Below are positions 5,470 to 8,483 of a DNA stretch of 8,483 nt, one piece after another. Position numbers and translations under genes: made by a program. Position 1 is the stretch's first letter, and every line of letters begins with the position of its first letter. The stretch is from Candidatus Rokuibacteriota bacterium (GTDB lineage: Bacteria > Methylomirabilota > Methylomirabilia > Rokubacteriales > CSP1-6), in contig QHRT01000147.1 of NCBI GenBank assembly GCA_003220195.1, positions 1 to 8,483 on the forward strand, given 5' to 3'. The notes under the pieces are model-generated. The model made no database searches, was not told where the DNA came from, and was given only the letters and a program-made list of their open reading frames with translations.

Positions 5470-6774
5470 ATGCGACAGTCGCTCCGCTCGTTCTCGCTGG
5501 CCGCGAGCCTCGCGCTCGTCACGGCGTCGGCCGCGCACGCCGTGGAGCTCCAGTGGTGGAGTCACTGGGCGATCGAGGACAGCAAGAAGAGCGTGCTCTT
5601 CGAGGCGAAGCGCCGGTTCGAGCAGAAGAATCCCGGCAACACCGTGACGATCACGTTCTACGAGAAGAAGAACATGTGGCCGACGCTGCGCGCCGCGTTC
5701 ACTGCGGGCTCCGGCTTCCCGGACGTCTTCTACTACGACACGGACGTCCCCGAGTTCATGACCGCGGGCTGGCTCGCCGATCTCTCGTCGGGCATCCGGT
5801 GGGAGAACATCGAGCCCTTCGGCAAGGCCTTCTGGACGCGGCCTGGCCCGCCCGGCAAGACCGGCACGTGGGCCATTCCGGTCGAGACGGCGTCGGACGA
5901 GATCTACTACAACAAGAAGCTCTTCAAGCAGCTCGGCATCACCGTCCCGGCCGGCTTCGCGTTCACGCAGGACCAGTTCAGGGACGTCGTGGGCAAGTGC
6001 GCCAGGGCCGGCTACGCCGCCTTCGCCACCGGCGCGTCCGACCGCGAGTGGGCCGCCCACTACATTCCAAACGCGCTGCTGCTCGACACCCTGGGCGCCG
6101 ACGACTTCCGGCGCCTGGCCCAGGGTGAGATCTCCTGGAAGGATCCCCGTGTCGTGGACGTCTTCCGTTATTACAAGGAGCTGATCGACCTCGGTGCCTA
6201 CGCCAAGACGCTCTCCAGCATGACGCTGGCCGAAGCCCATCGTTACTTCCACACCGAACAGAAGGCGTGCATGTTCCCGGTGGGCTCGTGGTACACGGGC
6301 CGGGCCTTCGTGCCGCCTGACAAGGGCGGGCAGCCCAAGGACTTCGAGCTCGGCATGCTCAACAACCCCGTGGTGAAGGACGGCAAGGGCCACGGCCAGA
6401 AGTTCCTCGGCGTGGCTGGCTCGCTCGGCGTGGCGGCCAAGAGTCCCAACCTGCCGCTCGCCGTGAAGGTCGCCGACGCGTTCGCCGATGTCGAGATCGG
6501 CAACATGTGGATGGCCAAGACAGGCGTGCAAACCGGGATCAAGACCGACCCGGCGAAGATCGACAGTCCGCTCAAGTGGTATTTCGACGAGTACGCCCGC
6601 GTGAACAAGACCACCCGGTGGGTCGATCTCACCGCTCAGCAGGTGCGACTGCTGATGAAGCCGGGCCTCTGGGAAACCTACGTCGCCACGGTGAACCAGG
6701 GCCTGCCCAACAAGCTCATCGGCCCTGACGAGGCGCTCGCCAAGCTCGAAGAGGCGAGACTCAAGGGCAAGTAG
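5470..6774 (+). CDS. ABC transporter substrate-binding protein, carbohydrate type (SBP family 1)
   Basis: A 434-residue extracytoplasmic solute-binding protein of the UgpB/MalE-like class (COG1653). It should capture a sugar or oligosaccharide outside the inner membrane and deliver it to the two permeases encoded next. Residues 1-24 form a signal peptide: basic MRQSLR, a hydrophobic core, and a signal peptidase I site AHA before V25. No lipobox cysteine is seen, so the mature protein should be free in the periplasm. Family landmarks are VELQWWSHW at the mature N-terminus, the GFPDVFYYD segment (82-90), WAIPVETASDEIYYNKKLF (134-152), GSWYTGRAF (272-280) and a helical C-terminal lobe. Tryptophans and tyrosines, common in sugar clefts, are frequent. 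It is the first operon gene, preceded by AGGAGG. Substrate is inferred only from the divergent rhamnosidase. The stop TAG directly abuts the putative start of the next gene. Confidence 0.93.
   Translation: MRQSLRSFSLAASLALVTASAAHAVELQWWSHWAIEDSKKSVLFEAKRRFEQKNPGNTVTITFYEKKNMWPTLRAAFTAGSGFPDVFYYDTDVPEFMTAGWLADLSSGIRWENIEPFGKAFWTRPGPPGKTGTWAIPVETASDEIYYNKKLFKQLGITVPAGFAFTQDQFRDVVGKCARAGYAAFATGASDREWAAHYIPNALLLDTLGADDFRRLAQGEISWKDPRVVDVFRYYKELIDLGAYAKTLSSMTLAEAHRYFHTEQKACMFPVGSWYTGRAFVPPDKGGQPKDFELGMLNNPVVKDGKGHGQKFLGVAGSLGVAAKSPNLPLAVKVADAFADVEIGNMWMAKTGVQTGIKTDPAKIDSPLKWYFDEYARVNKTTRWVDLTAQQVRLLMKPGLWETYVATVNQGLPNKLIGPDEALAKLEEARLKGK
6763..6767 (+). promoter_or_regulatory. Candidate Shine-Dalgarno site deciding the CTG start of the first permease
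   Basis: AAGGG lies within the last codons of the binding-protein gene, seven bases before CTG at 6775. It is of moderate quality and is the main local support for initiation at that CTG. Confidence 0.4.
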
Positions 6775-7719
6775 CTGGCCCGCTCCGAATCGCTCGTCCT
6801 GGCGCGGGCGGCCGTACGCCGCCCGCGCACGCGCCCGCCGTGGGGCGCCATCGCGATCTTCCTCGGCCCCACGGTCGTCCTCTACTTCGCACTGACGATC
6901 TATCCCGTCCTGGTGACCTTCTATAACAGCCTGCACACGCTGCGCATGGACCTCGGGATGCTGACCGAGTTCGTCGGCTTCGAGCACTTCCGCGAGATCC
7001 TCACCACCGACGACGTCTTCTGGAAGGCCGCCCGCAATTCGCTGACGTGGGGCATCGTGGCGCCGCTGGTCGACATTCCCCTGGCGCTGATGCTCGCCCT
7101 CACGCTTCACGCGCGCGTGCCCTTCGCGCGCGTCTTCCGGACGGTGTGGTTCACGCCGGTGCTGATGTCCTATCCCGTCGTCGGTGTGATCTGGCTCTGG
7201 GTCTACAACTACGACTGGGGCATGGCGAACCTCGCGCTGCGCGCCGTCGGCCTGGGCGGGTTCGCGCAGGCGTGGCTCGCGTCGCCGGCGACGGCGCTGC
7301 CGGCGCTGATCTTGGTGACGACGTGGATGTTCGCCGGCTTCAACATGGTCGTCCTGCTCGCCGCCATCCACGCCATTCCCCCCGAGTACCTGGAGGCGGC
7401 GACGGTCGACGGGGCCGCCGGCTGGCGCCGGCTGCTCCACATCATCGTGCCCTTGCTGCGACCGACGATCGTCAACCTGGCCATCCTGGACTTCATCGGC
7501 AAGATGAAGCAGTTCGCGCTCGTGTGGGTCATGACGCGGGGCGGCCCGATGTGGGGCACCGAAACGGTGGCGACCTACGTGGTCAAGCGGGCGTTCGAGT
7601 GGAAGACGCTCGACCTCGGCTATCCGTCCGCCATCGCCGTGATCTGGTTCGTGATCATCTTCGGGCTGTCGCTGCTGCTGACCCGCGTCCTGCAGCGGCG
7701 CGAGGCCCTGGAGTTCTGA
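6775..7719 (+). CDS. ABC transporter permease, MalF-like sugar type, probable CTG start
   Basis: Inner-membrane permease subunit of a carbohydrate importer (COG1175 type), 314 residues from the start chosen here, normal for the family. Six membrane segments are likely: about 24-47, 88-110, 120-145, 172-197, 228-247 and 282-303. The cytoplasmic EAA loop that contacts the ATPase is at about 204-230 (EYLEAATVDGAAGW..LLHIIVPLLRP). The first segment with its IYP motif is encoded upstream of the first conventional start, GTG at 6913, which would drop 46 residues and all of segment one. Between the preceding TAG and that segment the frame has no ATG, GTG or TTG. CTG at 6775, directly after the TAG and seven bases after AAGGG, is the best candidate. 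It would give a short Arg-rich cytoplasmic N-terminus. The product is secure; the start is inferred. The gene ends two bases before the next start. Confidence 0.88.
   Translation: MARSESLVLARAAVRRPRTRPPWGAIAIFLGPTVVLYFALTIYPVLVTFYNSLHTLRMDLGMLTEFVGFEHFREILTTDDVFWKAARNSLTWGIVAPLVDIPLALMLALTLHARVPFARVFRTVWFTPVLMSYPVVGVIWLWVYNYDWGMANLALRAVGLGGFAQAWLASPATALPALILVTTWMFAGFNMVVLLAAIHAIPPEYLEAATVDGAAGWRRLLHIIVPLLRPTIVNLAILDFIGKMKQFALVWVMTRGGPMWGTETVATYVVKRAFEWKTLDLGYPSAIAVIWFVIIFGLSLLLTRVLQRREALEF
6802..6828 (+). other. Strong hairpin at the junction of binding-protein and permease genes
   Basis: GCGCGGGCGGC (6802-6812) and GCCGCCCGCGC (6818-6828) form a perfect eleven-base-pair GC stem with a five-base loop. 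It begins 27 bases after the binding-protein stop codon. No T run follows, so complete termination is not expected. In MalE/MalF-type operons, structures at this place protect the upstream mRNA and allow more binding protein than permease to be made; the same role is inferred here. If the CTG start is right, the hairpin lies inside the permease coding sequence and encodes an Ala/Arg-rich stretch. Confidence 0.65.
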
Positions 7720-7721
7720 CC

Positions 7722-8483
7722 GTGCGCCGTCGCCTCGGCCGCCTGATTTTGATGGTGCCGGTGCTCGTCTACACCGTGTTCTCGGCCGGGCCGTACCTGT
7801 GGACGGCGACGATGTCCCTCCGCACGACCGATGAGATCTACCGCAGCCATTACGGACTGCCCATTCCCGCGCACTGGGACAAGTATGCGCGGGCGTGGAA
7901 CGAGTTCGGCTACGCGACGTACTTCAAGAACAGCACGATCGTGTCGGTGGCCTCCGTGCTCCTCGTCACGGTGATCGGCGCCATGGCCGGCTTCGCGTTC
8001 GCCCGCCGTCGCTATCGCTTCCCGCTGCGCGAGCCGCTCTTCCTCTTGATCTTCCTCTCGGTGATGTTCCCGCCCCAGATCATGCTCCTCGCGCTCTTCC
8101 AGATCCTCGTCCAGTACCGGCTCTTCAACTCGCTGATCGGCCTGGTCCTCGTCTATACGGTGACCGAGCTTCCGCTGACGATCTACCTCTTGCGCGCGTT
8201 CTTCGCCCAGATCCCGACCGAGCTCGAGGAGGCCGCGCGCATCGATGGGTGCAGCGACTGGGCGACGTTCTGGCGCGTGATGTTCCCGATGGCGCTGCCC
8301 GCGGTGGCCACCACGGTGATCCTGAACTTCATCTACTTCTGGAACGAGTTCCTCTACGCCGTGGTCTTCATCACCCAGCAAAAGATCCGCACGCTGCCGC
8401 TGGCCATCCAGTTCCTCGTCTCCGATCAGTATCAGGACGTCGGCATGCTGGCCACCGGGTTGATGATCGCGACGCTGCCGGTG
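7722..8483 (+). CDS. ABC transporter permease, MalG-like sugar type, truncated by the window end
   Basis: Second inner-membrane permease of the importer (COG0395 type). The window holds 254 codons; the family is usually about 270-280 residues, so roughly 20-25 are missing. It starts with GTG at 7722, two bases after the previous stop, with GGAG at 7710-7713 eight bases upstream. Membrane segments are visible at about 8-28, 70-95, 104-130, 136-158 and 192-218, with another beginning near 241. The EAA loop is at about 165-193 (PTELEEAARIDGCSDW..FWRVMFPMALP), the coupling site for the ATPase. The periplasmic stretch after segment one (about 35-68) includes the common pattern of a short Pro-rich turn then a Trp/Tyr-rich helix. 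Adjacent spacing implies cotranscription and heterodimer formation with the first permease. No ATPase gene is present; it may lie downstream or be shared from elsewhere. Confidence 0.93.
   Translation, partial: MRRRLGRLILMVPVLVYTVFSAGPYLWTATMSLRTTDEIYRSHYGLPIPAHWDKYARAWNEFGYATYFKNSTIVSVASVLLVTVIGAMAGFAFARRRYRFPLREPLFLLIFLSVMFPPQIMLLALFQILVQYRLFNSLIGLVLVYTVTELPLTIYLLRAFFAQIPTELEEAARIDGCSDWATFWRVMFPMALPAVATTVILNFIYFWNEFLYAVVFITQQKIRTLPLAIQFLVSDQYQDVGMLATGLMIATLPV

Noticed and set aside
5388..5522. A 45-residue N-terminal extension of the rhamnosidase from an ATG at 5522.
   Set aside because: It would overlap the signal-peptide coding region of the binding protein, has no family similarity, and lies upstream of the likely promoter.
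6802..6828. Intrinsic terminator after the binding-protein gene.
   Set aside because: The stem is strong but no T tract follows, and the reading frame of the next gene runs through it.
5404..7440. Long minus-strand open frame (678 codons) opposite the importer genes.
   Set aside because: It is antisense to the clearly coding binding protein and permease, rich in Arg, Glu, Gly and His, with no recognisable domain.
7620..8381. Minus-strand open frame opposite the second permease.
   Set aside because: A highly charged His/Glu/Arg-rich translation, antisense to a textbook MalG-like permease.

Overview
The window is a GC-rich, densely coding bacterial chromosomal segment with G or C at most third codon positions. 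The style suggests an environmental or soil-type bacterium, possibly a proteobacterium or a Rokubacteria/Methylomirabilota-like lineage; that placement is only an impression. I recognise no tRNA, rRNA, CRISPR array, insertion sequence, integrase or phage gene. There are six protein genes, the last one cut by the window edge.

Left part (1-2673). A thiamine-diphosphate-dependent enzyme of the acetolactate synthase/benzoylformate decarboxylase superfamily (22-1728, minus) diverges from a DUF169 protein of unknown function (1873-2673, plus). The 144-bp gap between them holds two GC-rich hairpins. The enzyme gene carries a perfect in-frame 30-bp tandem duplication. The DUF169 gene may be translated after a three-codon leader ORF whose stop overlaps its start.

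Middle (2670-5469). A 905-residue GH78 alpha-L-rhamnosidase lies on the minus strand. It converges on the DUF169 gene so tightly that one CTAG palindrome supplies both stop codons. Its start region has a consensus TATAAT box so close to the ATG that the transcript would be almost leaderless. The 82-bp gap to the next gene carries two overlapping divergent promoter candidates and a perfect 7-bp-arm dyad.

Right part (5470-8483). A carbohydrate-type ABC importer operon reads away from the rhamnosidase: a secreted substrate-binding protein, a MalF-like permease and a MalG-like permease (truncated at the window end). No ATPase is in the window. The first permease has no ATG, GTG or TTG start upstream of its first membrane segment. 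It appears to begin with CTG directly abutting the TAG of the binding-protein gene, in the same frame. A perfect 11-bp-stem hairpin sits at this junction.

Working model (inference): the importer brings rhamnose-containing oligosaccharides or glycosides into the cell, where the signal-peptide-less rhamnosidase removes terminal L-rhamnose. Both arms would be controlled from the shared divergent promoter region. I see no compelling evidence for a wholly new system. The most unusual points are the importer junction, the compact divergent control region and the duplicated segment in the ThDP enzyme.
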